From: Dipteronia dyeriana
Lineage: Eukaryota > Streptophyta > Magnoliopsida > Sapindales > Sapindaceae
DNA length: 64,000 nt
Direction of reading: 5' to 3'
Assembly: GCA_032871835.1 (NCBI GenBank)
Contig: CM065299.1
Coordinates: forward strand, 43,536,706 to 43,600,705
Positions 1-12,272 of this stretch are shown here, in pieces; position 1 is the stretch's first letter; the number at the start of each line of letters is the position of its first letter. A model generated the notes under the pieces. That model was not told the DNA's origin, searched no databases, and was given only the letters and a program-made list of their open reading frames with translations. The position numbers and the translations under genes are program-made.

Positions 1-985
1 AAAAAGAAATGGATGAAGGCTTAAAGGAGTTCGGTTGAAAAATATTGCGAATGCTCGGGTTGAAAAATAGAAATGGGAAAACGATCCACATGCACACACA
101 ACACTCATATATTGAAATCTATTCCCCTTAAAACAAATTTCCTGATGATAATCGGTTTGACCATAATTGGAAAAGATTTAGATGAATAGGTGTTGAAATA
201 ATTTACATGTTGATATCACAATTAATCCTTTTATATATGCTAGAAGAATTCACACACACGTTTTTGCTTAATGTGATTGATTCATTAGCAATGAGAGATT
301 ATTTTTGAAAGAGTAATGAAAATCTATGATTCTCTTTTTTTTTTTTATAAATAAGGGTTTACTTTCTTTGATTGCTTGAAATGTGTGATTGTGTGATTCG
401 CTTGTGAAAAAGTTGACTTGCTTATTAATATATGGAGCATATGTTAAGGGGGAGCTTAGTTTGTTTAACTTAGTTCTCTATACAACTTGTTTGATCATTA
501 TCTCATGATTTTATTATGCATCCTTTATAACATTTTAGGTATTTTCAATTAGCATTCACCTTTCTCTCTAGTTTGTGTAATATATTTTTGTCTATTTCCT
601 TGCCAAAAAGGGGGATAAAGTGTTTTCCTCACCATGTAACTTACTTTTGATAAAAAGAGGAGACGGTGAGAAATCTTGTTTTAAGGGTGAGAAAGAATTC
701 TTGTTTGCATGAGATAAGAAGAGATAAGGGAATGGGAATTTTTGTTTTGTTTCATATACTGTTTGTTTATCTCACCTGTCTTCTTTGTAGAAGATTGCTT
801 TTGGTTGTTCTTGTCTCACAGGTGCTTTGAATGTGTGAAGATATTCTTGAAGACTCATGAAGACATTTTAGTCTAGGGATATCTCATTGTAATGTGAGGA
901 TGTGAGAATGCAATCAACATTGATTATGAGTGATCATTGTATGGTGAGGTAGGGGTTTTGTCATAGAATAGCCAAAGGGGGAGAT
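1..985 (+). mobile_element. 3' internal end of a SIRE/Maximus-like Ty1/copia element (family D)
   Basis: This non-coding stretch leads directly into an LTR at 986. It contains several purine-rich blocks typical of the 3' end of SIRE/Maximus-type copia elements: one near 448, one near 606-617, and the polypurine tract abutting the LTR at 974-985. A similar layout occurs inside element C before its 3' LTR, where the final tract reads aaagggggtgat. No pol or envelope-like reading frame is recognisable. The element's 5' half lies outside the window. The lineage call is inferred from the tract and LTR style. Confidence 0.6.
974..985 (+). promoter_or_regulatory. Polypurine tract of the family D element
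   Basis: The sequence aaagggggagat sits immediately before the LTR start tgtaagg at 986. In LTR retrotransposons this RNase H-resistant tract primes plus-strand DNA synthesis. The same tract-LTR junction occurs at 36811-36820 in element A and just before 28019 in element C. Confidence 0.75.
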
Positions 986-3007
986 TGTAAGGTTTCAGAT
1001 TTGTGTTGGCTTGATTCTATAACAAAACTTCAATTCTTTGTAATGTTTAGTTGCTTAGGTGTTTCGTAATGCTAAGAACTTCAAGGAAGAAAAGCAACTT
1101 CTCATGCAAAGTTCGTCTTCAAGAGGATTGGTACTATTCTTGGATGCTAAGGTATCGAGATTATTCTTCCTTTTGCAAAGGCATAAGCGCACACACACAT
1201 ATCATTCATTTGTGTCCATGCATAGTTATGCATCAATTGGTATAACACACTCACACACTTGATATTCAATGCTCATGCATTGGTATGAAAGCTACATGTT
1301 TTGGAAAATGCATTTATTGAGACCATGTCTATGTAGTTTGCATTCTTTTCTGAAATGTGTTTGTTTATTTTTATATTTTTATAAATTGGATCTTGAACTT
1401 GATTTTATTCTTATATTGATCATTATTGAGTTCCGGTCATTTCAGTTACTTATACTATTGATTTCGAGTTCTAAGTCAAAAGTTATGATACTTTCCAGTC
1501 ATGTTGCATACATTATCTTAGTCTTCATGTATCAAGTCAAATTCTCATTTTTTTTAGGCTGATTTTCTTATATGACCATGTTTTTTAGGGAGTCCCAGTT
1601 TGTAATCTTCAAACGGATTCGAATTCAGAGTACAGAGGCCAAAGAACGTGAGAGGAGCGCAAGAGAGAAGCACAATGGCCGTAGGCCATCAGATGGTGTG
1701 ACCTAGAGATGGCGTGTGGCCATCTTGGCCTAGAAGCCTTGCTGCCCTAAGATGCCCACATGCCATCTCAGGGAGGCTCTAAGGCAAGGGGTTATTTTTT
1801 CCATTTGGGTCTTGTCTTTTTTAAATCCAGTCCTTCCCTCTCATTTTATAACAAGTTGAGTATTGTTGAAAATTGAAGAGTAAGTGCAGAAGTTTTCTCT
1901 CAACTTTTTGATTTTTGTTTTTGTAATAATTTCTTCAATTCTACTCCGTATCACTTTATTCAAAAACCAATTTTGAGTATCTTGAAGAGATCTACAAACC
2001 CCAAACATTTCCTGAACCAAAGGATCTCTTGATTTTTCACAGTGATCAGATCTTCAGTTCTAGATTTCATCCTTGTTTGGTAAAATCATCTTCTTCTTAG
2101 TTTTCTTCTTTGATTTTCTTAGTGATTGATCTTTTTTGATTAAGAAGCATGACTAGGATGATTTTGATTTAATTTTGTGGTTTGTTCTTTTGATTATCAA
2201 TTTTAGCATGAGTTGTGTCCATTTGATTGATTTTTATGAAATTGATTCTATAAATAAGTTGTACTTGTGTGCTTAAGTGTTGTTTTCTAGATTATTTCAT
2301 TTTCTAAGAACTAGGTTGTATTCAACTGATTTCTCTATTTTTTTTATCTATGCTCTTAGTTGATAACTTGCTTAGGTTGTCTAGATACATTTGTGATTGT
2401 TCTATGAAAGCATAATCTAGCTATCTTGTTGCATGTTCATAGATTGTGTTTGATCAACATAGTCTATTTGTGTGTGATTGCATCATTTGCGTAAGCACTT
2501 AGATCATTGCCTTGTGAAGAGGTAAGAAGTCTCATATCTTAGAGTGATACTTTGATTTGAGCAATTGGAAGTCTAAGCTAGAGTCGGAAGGACTCAGATA
2601 GCAAAACAAGTGGAAGTCTCGATGAGAGGTAGGATACCTCAGGGTTGTTGAGCAAGGAAGTTTTAGTTAAAGTTGGGAGGACTCGGATAACTAAGCAAGG
2701 AAGTCTTGCCTAGGGTCGAAAGGATCCGAAAAGGTGAGCAAGGTGGCAACAAGTTCATTGAGTTGGATAGAAGGGTAGTTTCTAGGTGAAAGGGTCACTT
2801 GAGAGATTGTACTTGTTTTATCTACTAGTGGATTTGCTTTTGCAGGTGGTTGCTAACCCGTGGATGTTTCCTCTTTGGAGGTTTACCTTGTACGAATCTT
2901 GTGTTTTTGTTTGCAGTTTTCATCAAGCATTATTATAATTGCATTGTTTTAAAAGAAGACTAAATTTTTTGGATATACCTAGTCACCCTCCTCTAGGTAT
3001 ATTTACA
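986..3007 (+). repeat. 3' LTR of the family D element (D0)
   Basis: This LTR of about 2.0 kb starts tgtaagg after a polypurine tract and ends in atttaca. Its body matches D1 (9109-9888 plus 39142-40378) and the reverse complement of D2 (40388-41182 plus 61706-62955). Shared landmarks are the cacacaca-rich segment near 1190, the GC-rich block near 1660-1790, and the cccgtgg...tttggaggttt block near 2855-2890. The last block also occurs in the C-family LTRs, so C and D are related. The target duplication cannot be tested because the left end is outside the window; the right flank would begin ctgta. Confidence 0.75.
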
Positions 3008-4616
3008 CTGTAAAGATAATGGGAAATTCAGTTTCCATCCTCATTCGACTAGTTCCTATATACCCATTTGGTGCCTACGACTTTAGTGTTCGTAGGTCTA
3101 GGAACTAGAGTCCAAACCTCATTTATTTCAAATTGGTTTAGTTCTTCTTACATGGCAAGAACCCAAAATTTATCATTCAAGGCTTCATCAACCTTTTTGG
3201 GCTCAATTAGAGAGGTGTAGAAAGTATAGCTAATTTGATTAGCTTGTTGACACCTAGTCCTAACACCCTCATTCACATCTCCAAGAATATCATCCTTGTT
3301 GTAGAGATGTCTAACCAATAAAGCAGGTTCCTTAGAGTCTAAAGATGGATCTCTATCAAGAGGTTCAATGACCGCTTCATCATAACTAGACTTCAGATCA
3401 ATTGAAGTCTCACAATTCTTCTCCAAAGGAGAACCACGAACAACACCAACCTTCTCAAAATGATTTTTAGTTTTAGGCCTACAATCATCTATGACAACAT
3501 TAGATGATTCCATGACACTATGAGTCTTCAAATTAAATACTCTACAGGCCTTACTATTAAGGCCATAGCCAATGAAAAGTTCCTTATCACTCTTGGCATC
3601 AAACTTGCCAAGTTGATCTCGATCATTAAGTATGTAGCATTTGCTTCCAAAAGAGTGAAAGCAGCTAATATACAACTTTCTACCATTCCACAATTCATAA
3701 GAGGTTTGCCTAGAAATAGGCTTTAGAAAGACTCTATTTTCTATGTAGAAAGACATATTGATGGCCTTGGCCTAAAGGTTCCTAGGGACATTATTGCTAA
3801 GCAACATCACACATGCCATCTCTTGAAGGACCCTATTCTTCCTTTTAACAACCCCATTTTGTTGAGGATTATAGGTGCCAAAAATTCATAGGAAATACCA
3901 AAGCCATTGCAATAGCTTTCAAAACAAGCATTTTCAATTTCCCTCCCATGATCACTCCTAATCCTTTTAAGCTTTTAATGTGAGAGTTTTTCTCATTTTA
4001 AATTTCAGTGCAAAGCATTTTAAAATTTTCAAAAGTTTCAGATTTTTCTCTAAGAAAACATGTCCATGTAAATCTAGAGAAATCATTTACACATACAAAA
4101 ATGTATATCTTGCTACCGAGACTCTCGATTTGCATGGAACCCATAAAGTCCATGTAAAGAAGCTCAAAGGGCTCCTTTGTTGCGGGATACTTGCTCTTTT
4201 TGTGCATGCTTTTGGTTTGTTTTCCTTTTCGACAAGGTCCACAAACAACATCAATTTTCTTCCCAAGTTTGGGAAGTCCACACACAACCTTGAACTTATC
4301 TAAAATCCTAAAATCTTGATAGTTCATGTGGCTAAGTCTTTGATGCAACAACTCAACTCGCTCATACTTGGACACATTGCAAGAGATGACACTAGCTTCA
4401 AGACAATAGCAATTGTCACGAGATCTATTTCCTTTTAATATGGTTTGTCCATTTGGCTTCAAAATAGAGCAATCATTTTTATTAAAAAAATTGGATAGAC
4501 CATTACCATTAAGATGAGAAATGCTTAAAAGATTGGCTTGCAAGCTATCAATAAATAAAGCATTTGACAAGGAGGGTACACAGGGAATGGAAATGATTCC
4601 TTTCCCTATGACTATC
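3008..4616 (-). pseudogene. SIRE/Maximus-like copia pol fragment (GAG-pre-integrase, integrase, start of RT)
   Basis: Read on the minus strand from 4616, this is a decayed Ty1/copia pol. Positions 4570-3998 encode the pre-integrase zinc region (LLHQRLSHMNYQDF; C-x2-C in VVCGPCRKGK) and the first integrase Asp in LLYMDFMG. The core continues with a frameshift near 3990-3760 (IRSDHGREIEN). Positions 3756-3148 hold the integrase C-terminal part (LNDRDQLGKFDAKSDKELF). The frame runs into the start of reverse transcriptase (ELNQFEINEVWTLVPRP) near 3130-3060, with stops. The third catalytic residue reads Lys (VVKRKN) where the family has Glu. The fragment is cut at 3007 by D0 and at about 4616 by E. 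The SIRE assignment rests on recognised motif wording, not a search. Confidence 0.8.
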
Positions 4617-5522
4617 TTTTTAAAATGTGGTCATATGAGTAAATATGGTAACTTGGAGAGCTATAGGAGGTCTATGAGCTCTTGGCGATTACTGGTATTC
4701 TTCACGACAATACACTTTCTCAAATAAGGTTGTCTGAGGTATCAATGAGTAACTTCAACTTATTCTATCTTTATTTAGGAGTTCAATTTTAGTTCTTTAG
4801 TGGAATGAACAAAAATTAAATAGATTGGACCTAAGTAAATCATTTGTTGATTGTGATTGGGTTGTGTCTATTGGAGCTTAAATAAAGATACCCCGCCAAG
4901 ATCCCCAATCCACACGAACTTGCATGAATCACTTGATATATTCTACCGGACTAATTTAGGGGTCCATCTAGAATTGTATTAAGACATGTGAAATTGTTTC
5001 TTTTTGTAAGAATGGGTCTAGCTCACATGTGAACTTTTTTATTAAGGTCCAATGGATTTAATAAAAAAAGAAAAATAATATATGGCCTATATACATGTGT
5101 TGGGCGGCAAGGCTATTGAGAATAGCTTAAATTATATTATTTTTATTTTATTATTTAATTAAATCGTTAATTTGTTGATTAATTAATTATTTAATTAAAA
5201 GTCAAAATCTTTTTCCTAATATGAGTTGGTCTCCTAAAATTATACTATTGTTGGTAGTATAATTAATATTAAAGACTATATTTGACAAGTAGATAAATAA
5301 AAGGAATTATTTATCTAATCAAATTTGGAAGTATTTAATATGGTTACAAATACACTATTGAGTTGGATTAGGAGTCTTGGTGCAGGATAGAATTCATCTA
5401 GAAAAGGATTCTTAACCACCAAGTAAATCTACCTAAGGAAAGGATTCTTAACTACCAAGTAAATTCTTCTTAGGAAAGGATTTGTGATCCTAATAAATAT
5501 CCAATGAAATTTCGGCCAGCTC

Positions 5523-5568
<46 letters not shown>

Positions 5569-6318
5569 GGATAGAATTCCTTTTAGATAAGGATTCTTAA
5601 CTACGAAATAAATCCACCTAAGGAAAGGATTCTTGCCAACCAAGTAAATCCTTCTTAGGAGAGGATTTATGATCCTATATATATACGTATGTTAATTTCG
5701 ACAAACCTAAGTTTTTCTATGAGATGAATTTCGGCCATGCTTAGCAACTTTCAAGAAGAGAATTTGGCCTACCAAGAGAAAATTTTGAGGGATAATTTTT
5801 TTTTTTACTGTGGATAAAATTCGACCAACTCAAATAGATAGTGTGAATTAGGCCAAGAAGAGAAAAAGGGGAACGTTTTTATTTTCGATAGTACACTAGT
5901 ATCCTTTGCATCAAAAGGATTTTGTGTGCAACATTGAATCAATGTTCACGCGAGTTTCAAATAAATCGGTTGATAATTCAAAAGTGACAGGACGTTCTTG
6001 GTTTTTCTCTTGGAGGATTATTGTGACTAACAAAGAAGAAGATTTTGTTTGTTTTCAACGTCAGGTATACAATTCAAAGAAAGGGATCCCCCACTCCTCG
6101 GCGATTCATGTACGTGATTGGATTGAAAGATCTTGCGAATTCAATTCGACGCTAGTTCAATCGTCACGAAAAAAAAAAGGTACGATACTTTTTATATACA
6201 TTAATTAATCTAGGGTTAATATTCTTGTTATTAAAATGGAAAATTTTTATTAATATGCAAACCCTAATTTTACGTTTTATCGCGCTTCCGTTGCATTTTG
6301 AACCGTTTTTTCCCTACA
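4617..6318 (+). repeat. Truncated 5' LTR of E (family A)
   Basis: It matches the downstream two-thirds of the other family A LTRs, starting at the aaaatgtggtcatatgag landmark and ending in ttttttccctaca. It carries the AAAGGATTCTT tandem block (about 5395-5670), a long TA microsatellite and a TATA box at 5676-5687 (ctatatatatac). Several copies of an aattcggccaag-like motif follow the TATA box. Confidence 0.85.
5524..5566. repeat. (TA)n microsatellite in a family A LTR
   Basis: About 21 dinucleotide units lie between two blocks of the AAAGGATTCTT repeat. The same site is expanded in the 3' LTR of B (22175-22226) and short in the 5' LTR of B (about 15872-15888). Microsatellite growth at a fixed LTR position is therefore variable between copies. 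Confidence 0.95.
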
Positions 6319-6749
6319 GATAACTTTTTAACACACTCAATGTGATTTTATTAATATCCTCCCAAGTGTTCTTGTTAATAAAATTACAAGGCTAAAATTT
6401 AAAACACTGGTTGTTATGTTAACAATTAGGTGAGCTCTAGTCCAACTAGTAAATTGTGCGAACTCCCAAATGATGCATGACATTTATGGGTGTTTGATCA
6501 CCATTGAGTTTTTTTAATTGAATTATTTTATTTATTTCAAGAAAAAATTTCGAAAGTGCTTTATCATGATTGTTTACTTATATAATTTTTATTATTGTTA
6601 AGAAATTATGACCCCATCCCTAATAAACATCCTAAAAGATAATACATTAACTGGTGATTATTATGTGACATGGAAAAGAAAAATTGGGTTGTTGCTGCAA
6701 ACTGAAAACTATAAGAGATGACACATTTGCTATAGAACTAGTGGGAGAT
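6319..6749 (+). pseudogene. Remnant internal region of E with the first gag codons
   Basis: The LTR end is followed directly by sequence equivalent to the middle of A's leader (compare from about 13253), so the primer site and GC-rich leader block are gone. The ATG at 6608 opens the same frame as A's gag at 13559 (MTPSLINILKDN, then YVTWKRKIGLLLQ). The frame breaks near 6716, where the sequence jumps to the gacacatttgctata segment that normally precedes the polypurine tract. The tract gtgggagat abuts the 3' LTR at 6750. Confidence 0.8.
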
Positions 6750-9108
6750 TGTTGGGATTATGCTCGATAGCAAGAGTGTAATAATGTATTTGAAAATCTT
6801 TTCATATTAACAAAAGTGATTTCTAGTTTAACAAATCTTATAGCATTTATAGTTTAATTATTTTAATTGTCAAAAGTAAATAATCATAAGGTCAAAAGAC
6901 TATGAGAATAGAAGGATTGTTCCTACATCTGGATATGTATGAGGTAGACACAATTCTTTAGTAAGTCTTGAATAATATTCACAACTTAAGATAAAGGCTG
7001 GGTGCATTTATCTTGTTAAAGTTGTAGATTCTGTTGCTAGCATTTGAGTGGGATCAAATGTGTTATGATGAGTCTAAAATCATCAAAGTGTGGTGTCTTT
7101 GGGCAAAAGAATCTAGTGCACCGCGTGCATTGCATAGGATCATAGTAAGATACTTCATCCAGAACCGTCAATGGATAAAAGTTTTCACTTGAAGACAATC
7201 AGAGAGTCTATCTCAATCCTGAGAAAAATGATTAACTTATGGTTGCAAGTGTTATCATTTGAGCTATCAAAGAGTACGATTATATAGCATAGTCTATCCT
7301 CGATAGTTTGGTGGTATTCATTTGATAATCGATAGTGGACTTCATTTATAAATACGGACATCGTGGCTCCATTTATTATATGAGAGTAGAATATCATCAT
7401 ATGGATGTTTGAGGTATTGAATATTATATCTTAACGTTAAGTTTTCTAAAGTGTCTACTGAAATATGGCTTCTGGGCAAGTCAAAATATCCAAGTTCAAA
7501 ATGTGGTCGTATGAGTAAATATGGTAACTTGGAGAGCTATATGCGGTCTATAAGCTTTTGACGATTACTGATATTCTTCACGAGGATACACTTTCTCCAT
7601 TAAGATTTTATAGGGTACGAATAAGCAATATTAACTTATTCTATCTTTATTAAAGAGTTCAATTTTAGTTCCTTAGTGGATGAACTAAAATTAATAGATC
7701 GGACCTAAGTGAATCATTTGTTGATTGTGATTAGGATATGTCTTTTTGAGTTTAAATTTAGATAGCCCGCCAAGATCTCCAATCTACATAAAATTGCATG
7801 GATCACTTGATATATTCTACCAGACCAATTTATAGGTCCGTCTAGAATTGTATTAAGGCATGTAGACTTGTTTCTTTTAGTAAGAATGAGTCTAGTTCAC
7901 ATGTGGACATTTTATTTAAGTCCAATAGATTAAATAAAATAGGAAAAATAGTATTTGGCCCATATATATTGGCTTGGGCGACTAAGTCTATATTAAATGG
8001 CTTATTATATTGTTTTTATTTTATTATTTAATTTAATGGAAATTAATTAATTTGTTAATTAATTAATTATTTTATTAAAAGTTAAAATCTTTTTCCTAGT
8101 AAGAGTATGTCTCCTATTGTCGTATTATTGTTGGTAATATGATAAGTATCAAATACTATATTTGATAAGTAGATAAATAAAAGGAATTTATTTATCTAGT
8201 CAAATTAGGAAGTATTTGATTTATATTAAAACTCTAGTTTACAATTGGTCAAATTAGGAAGTTTTAATTTAGTCACAATTTAATTATATTCAATAATTGG
8301 TTATTGAATAAATACACTATTTGAGGTGGATTAGGAGTCTTGGTGTAGAAAAGAATTCTTCTTTGAAAATGATTCTTGGTCACCAAGTAAATCCACCTAA
8401 GGAAAGGATTCTTGCCCACCATGTAAATCCTTCTTAGGAGAGGATTTGGTCTCCTATATATACTACTTATTAAATTTGGCCATGACAATAATTTTACTAG
8501 TGAAATTCAACCAAGGCTCAAGAAGAAAATTCGGCCAAGGCTAAAGTTTATACAAGGGTAAAATTGGGTCAAGAGTGAATTTCGAGCGTAGAGAATTTGG
8601 TTCTTGCTCTAGATAAATAAACAAACTCTAACGACTGGTGTGAGAAAATTTGGAAAACAGGAAAAAGGAAGAAATAACGTTTTGTATTCGATAGTGCACT
8701 AGTAGCCTTTACATAAAAGGGTTTTGTGTACAACTTCGAATCAAGGTTCACATGAGTTTCAATCAAATTGATTGATAATTAACAAGTGACCTAACGTTCT
8801 TTGTTTTTCTTCTAGGAGGATTATTGTGACTAGTAAAGGAAAGAGATTTTATTTGTTTTCATCCTCAGGTATACAATTTAAAGAAAGGGAGCCTACACTC
8901 CTACGTGATTCATGTTTGTGATTGGATTGGAAGATCTTACGGATTCAATTCGGCACTAGTTCAATCGTCACGAGAAAAAGATACGATACTTGTAATATAT
9001 GTCAATTAATCTTGGGTTAAAGTTCTTTCTATTAAAGGGAAAAAAGGTTAAATATACCAAACCCTCTTTATACACTTATGCCACATTTTGGACCGATATT
9101 TCCCTACA
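6750..9108 (+). repeat. 3' LTR of E (family A, full length)
   Basis: It begins tgttgggattatgctc after the polypurine tract and ends tttccctaca, giving 2359 bp. It aligns along its length with A's 5' LTR (9889-12257). The sequence after 9108 is family D LTR (D1), showing that E abuts or was inserted at the D1 left end. No matching duplication is visible because E's left end is truncated. Confidence 0.9.
8454..8463 (+). promoter_or_regulatory. Putative TATA box of a family A LTR
   Basis: The sequence ctatatatac follows ggatttggtctc, at the same LTR position as tatatata at 49867-49874 in K and ctatatatatac at 15997 in B. By analogy with other LTRs it would set the start of R about 30 bases downstream. 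Function is inferred. Confidence 0.5.
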
Positions 9109-9888
9109 TTAATTGCTTAGGTAGTTCATGGTTTATACGAGTTTCAAAGGTGGAAAACAACTTCTCATGCAATGCTTGTCTTCAAGAGGAAATGTGCATA
9201 CTTGGATACTAAGGTATTGAAACTTCTCTTCCTCTTGCAAGGCATAGGCACACACACATATAATTCACTTGTGTCCCTACATCCTTGTGTAAAATTTGTT
9301 ATAATACATGCACACAATTATTCATGTATGCACATGCATTAGATTAAAAAAGGTGACAAGTTTTTGAATTTGCATGTTCTAGACTATTTGTAGGAAATTA
9401 CATACTTGTGTTTTCTTGCATTCATTTTATTATATTAGTATGATATTGAACTTGTATTTGTGCTTACGATATTTACTATTGAGTTCTGGTCATTTTGGTT
9501 ACTCATTCATTAATTTTTGAGCTCAAATTTGGAAGTTAAGAAAGTTTTTATGATTTTATCATGCATTGTTTTCATCTCTGATATTCAAGATTGAAAACCA
9601 TATTTTTTTAAAAAAATTCTTAAATTACTTTGTGCATGAGAGATTCCTAGTTTGTAAACCAAAAACGAATTCAAAATAGGACTCTGGAGGCTAAAGATAC
9701 GGTCGAAAGACTGAAGGAGCCTCAAGGGAAAAGGAAGGGGATAACCCTTGTTTCCCGTGGAGGCACGTGTACCTCCATGGGAAAGGAGGTCTTCTGCCCC
9801 CATGGAGGTCCACACACTTCAACGGGATGTAGGACTATCCTCCTCGCATTGGTCCATCATTTTCCTCTTTTAATTTTCCCTTTAAATA
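9109..9888 (+). repeat. Left part of family D LTR D1
   Basis: This matches D0 from about 1041 onward (ttgcttagg, cacacaca-rich segment, ctcatgcattag). It also contains a GC-rich block near 9700-9840 that recurs inverted at 62215-62340. It is interrupted at 9888/9889 by element A and continues at 39142. The duplication aaata flanks A on both sides (9884-9888 and 39137-39141). Confidence 0.8.
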
Positions 9889-12257
9889 TGTTAGGATTAT
9901 GATCACTAGCAAGAGTGTTATAGTGTATTTGACATTCATTTCATATTATTAAAGTGATTTCTAGTTTAAACAAATATTATAGCATTTATTGTTTAATTCT
10001 TATAATTGTCAAAAGTAAATAATCATAAGGTCAAAAGACTAAGAGAAAAGAAGAACTATTCGTGCGTTTGGATATGTATGAGGTAGACACAATGCTTTAG
10101 TTAGTCTTGAACAATATTCACAACTTAAGAAAACAGTTAAGCACCTTTAACGTGTTAAAGTTGTAGATTCTTTTGCTAGAATTTGACTGGGATCAAATGT
10201 GTTATGATGAGTCTAAAATCATCAAAGTGTGGTGTCTTTAGGCAGAGGAATCTAGTGCACTAGGTGAATTCAATAGGATCACAATGAGATACCTTACCTA
10301 GAACCATCAATAGATAAAAGTTTTCACATTAAGGCAATCAGAGAGTCTACCTAAATCCTAAGATAAATGATGGACTTATGGTTGCAAGTGTTAGTATTTG
10401 ATCTATCAATGAGTTTGATTATATAGCATAGTCTATCCTCAATAGTTTGGTGATATTCATTTATTAATCGATAGATGACTTCCTTTATAGATATGGACAT
10501 CGTGGCTCCATTAACTAAATGTGAGTAGAATATCATCATATGGATGTTTTGAGGTATTGGATATTATATCTTAACGTTAAGTTTTCAATAGTGTCTATTG
10601 AAATCTGGCTTCTAGACAAGTCAAAATATCCAAGTTCAAGATGTGGTAATAGGAGTAAATATGGTAACTAGGAGCTATAGGCGGTCTATGAGCTTTTGGC
10701 GATTACTGGTATTCTGTACGAGGATACACTATCTCCATTAAGATTGTCTAGGGTACGAATGAAGAATATTTACTTATTCTATCTATATATAAGAGTTCAA
10801 GTTTGGATCTTTAGTGAAATGAACTAAAATTAATAGATTGGACCAAAGTGAATCATTTGTTGATTGTGATTTGGTTATGTCTATTAGAGCTTAAATTTTG
10901 ATAGTCCGCCAAAATCCCAATCCACACTTGATTGGATCACTTAATATATTCTACCGGACCAATTTATGGGTCCATTTAGAATTGTGTTAAGGCATGTGGA
11001 CTTGTTTCTTTTAGTAATAATGGGTCTAGTTCATATGTGGACATTTTATTAAAGACCATTGGATTTAATAAAATGGAAAAACAATATTTGGCCCATATTT
11101 ATATAGCTTGGGTTACAAGGTCCAATTTAATAGCCTTATATATTGTTTTTCATTTTATTATTTAATTAAATGGAAATTAATTAATTGTTTAATTAAAAGT
11201 CTAAATCTTTTTCTAGTTGGAGAAGGTCTCCAAGTGTCATATTATTGTTGGTAATATGATAAGTATCAAATACTATATTTGATAAGTAGGTAAATAAAAG
11301 GAATTAATTTATCTAGTCAAATTAGGATGTATATGATTTCTATCAAAACTCTAATTGACATTTAGTCAAATTATGAAGTTTTGATATAGTCACAATTTAA
11401 TTAATATTCAGTAAATAGATATTGAATAAATACACTATCGAGTTGGATTATGAGTTTTGGTGCGGAAAAAAAATCTTCTTTGAAAGAGGATTTTTTGTCA
11501 CCAAGTACATCCTCCTAGAAAGAGGATTCTTGCCCACCAAGTAAATCCTCTTTAGGAAATGATTTGGTCTCCTAAATTAAAAGCAAGAGGATTTCAGTCA
11601 ACCCTAAGTAATTTAGGGAAAGGATTTCGGCCACTGTCTATATAACATAGTGTGAAATTCAGCTAAGTGAATTTGAAGAGAGATTTCGGCCAAGCTATTT
11701 TTTTTAGAGAGGAAATTTGGCCAAGAGAGAATTTTGAGAAAAAAAAATTCGGTCTTTGATCTAAATAAATTCGTCCAACTCTAAAGATTGGTTTGTGAAA
11801 ATCCGGCTAAGAGAAATAAGAACAAAGAACATTTTTTTTTCGATAGTGTACTAGTAGCCTTTACTTCAAAAGGTTGTGTACAACATCGAATTAAGGTTCA
11901 CACGAGTTTCAATCTAATAGATTGATAATTTACAAGTGACCTAACGTTCATGGGTTTTCTCTAGGAGGATTATTGTGACTAACGAAAGAAAAAGATTTTG
12001 TTTATTTCCGTCCTCAGGTATAAAATTCAAAGAAATGGGAGCCCATACTCCTAGGTGATTCACATTCGTGATTGGATTGGAAGATCTTACGGATTTAATT
12101 AGATGCTAGTTCAATCGTCACAAGAAAAAATGTACGATATTTTTAATATACGTCAATTAATCTAGGGTTAAGGTTTTTTTTTTAAAGGAAAAATATTAAA
12201 ATATACTCAAACTCTTTTTTGCGCTTCTGTCGAGTTTTGAATCGATTTTTCCCTACA
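9889..12257 (+). repeat. 5' LTR of element A
   Basis: It starts tgttaggattatg and ends tttccctaca, 2369 bp, immediately before the primer site. The TATA region is degenerate here (cctaaattaaaag near 11571-11583). Downstream lie about eight spaced copies of an aattcggccaag-like motif between 11590 and 11820. Confidence 0.92.
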
Positions 12258-12259
12258 AT

Positions 12260-12272
12260 TGGTATCAGAGCC
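12260..12272 (+). promoter_or_regulatory. Primer binding site of A (initiator Met-tRNA type)
   Basis: The sequence tggtatcagagcc lies two bases after the LTR end. It matches the classic plant copia primer site complementary to the 3' end of initiator methionyl tRNA. It is intact here, altered in B (tggtatcaaagcc) and in K (tggtatcagtgcc). Confidence 0.95.

Larger units (their letters stand above)
4617..9108 (+). mobile_element. Internally deleted family A copia element (E)
   Basis: E consists of the 3' part of a 5' LTR (4617-6318), a 431-bp internal remnant (6319-6749) and a full 3' LTR (6750-9108). The LTR is truncated at its left end against fragment N, so no target duplication can be read. 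The internal part lacks the primer site and about 1 kb of leader. It keeps the first codons of gag and then jumps to the last bases before the 3' LTR. Almost all of gag-pol has been lost by deletion. Confidence 0.85.

Noticed and set aside
1269..1562. 97-codon hydrophobic frame in D0
   Set aside because: It falls inside an LTR; the related D1 and D2 LTRs do not keep it.
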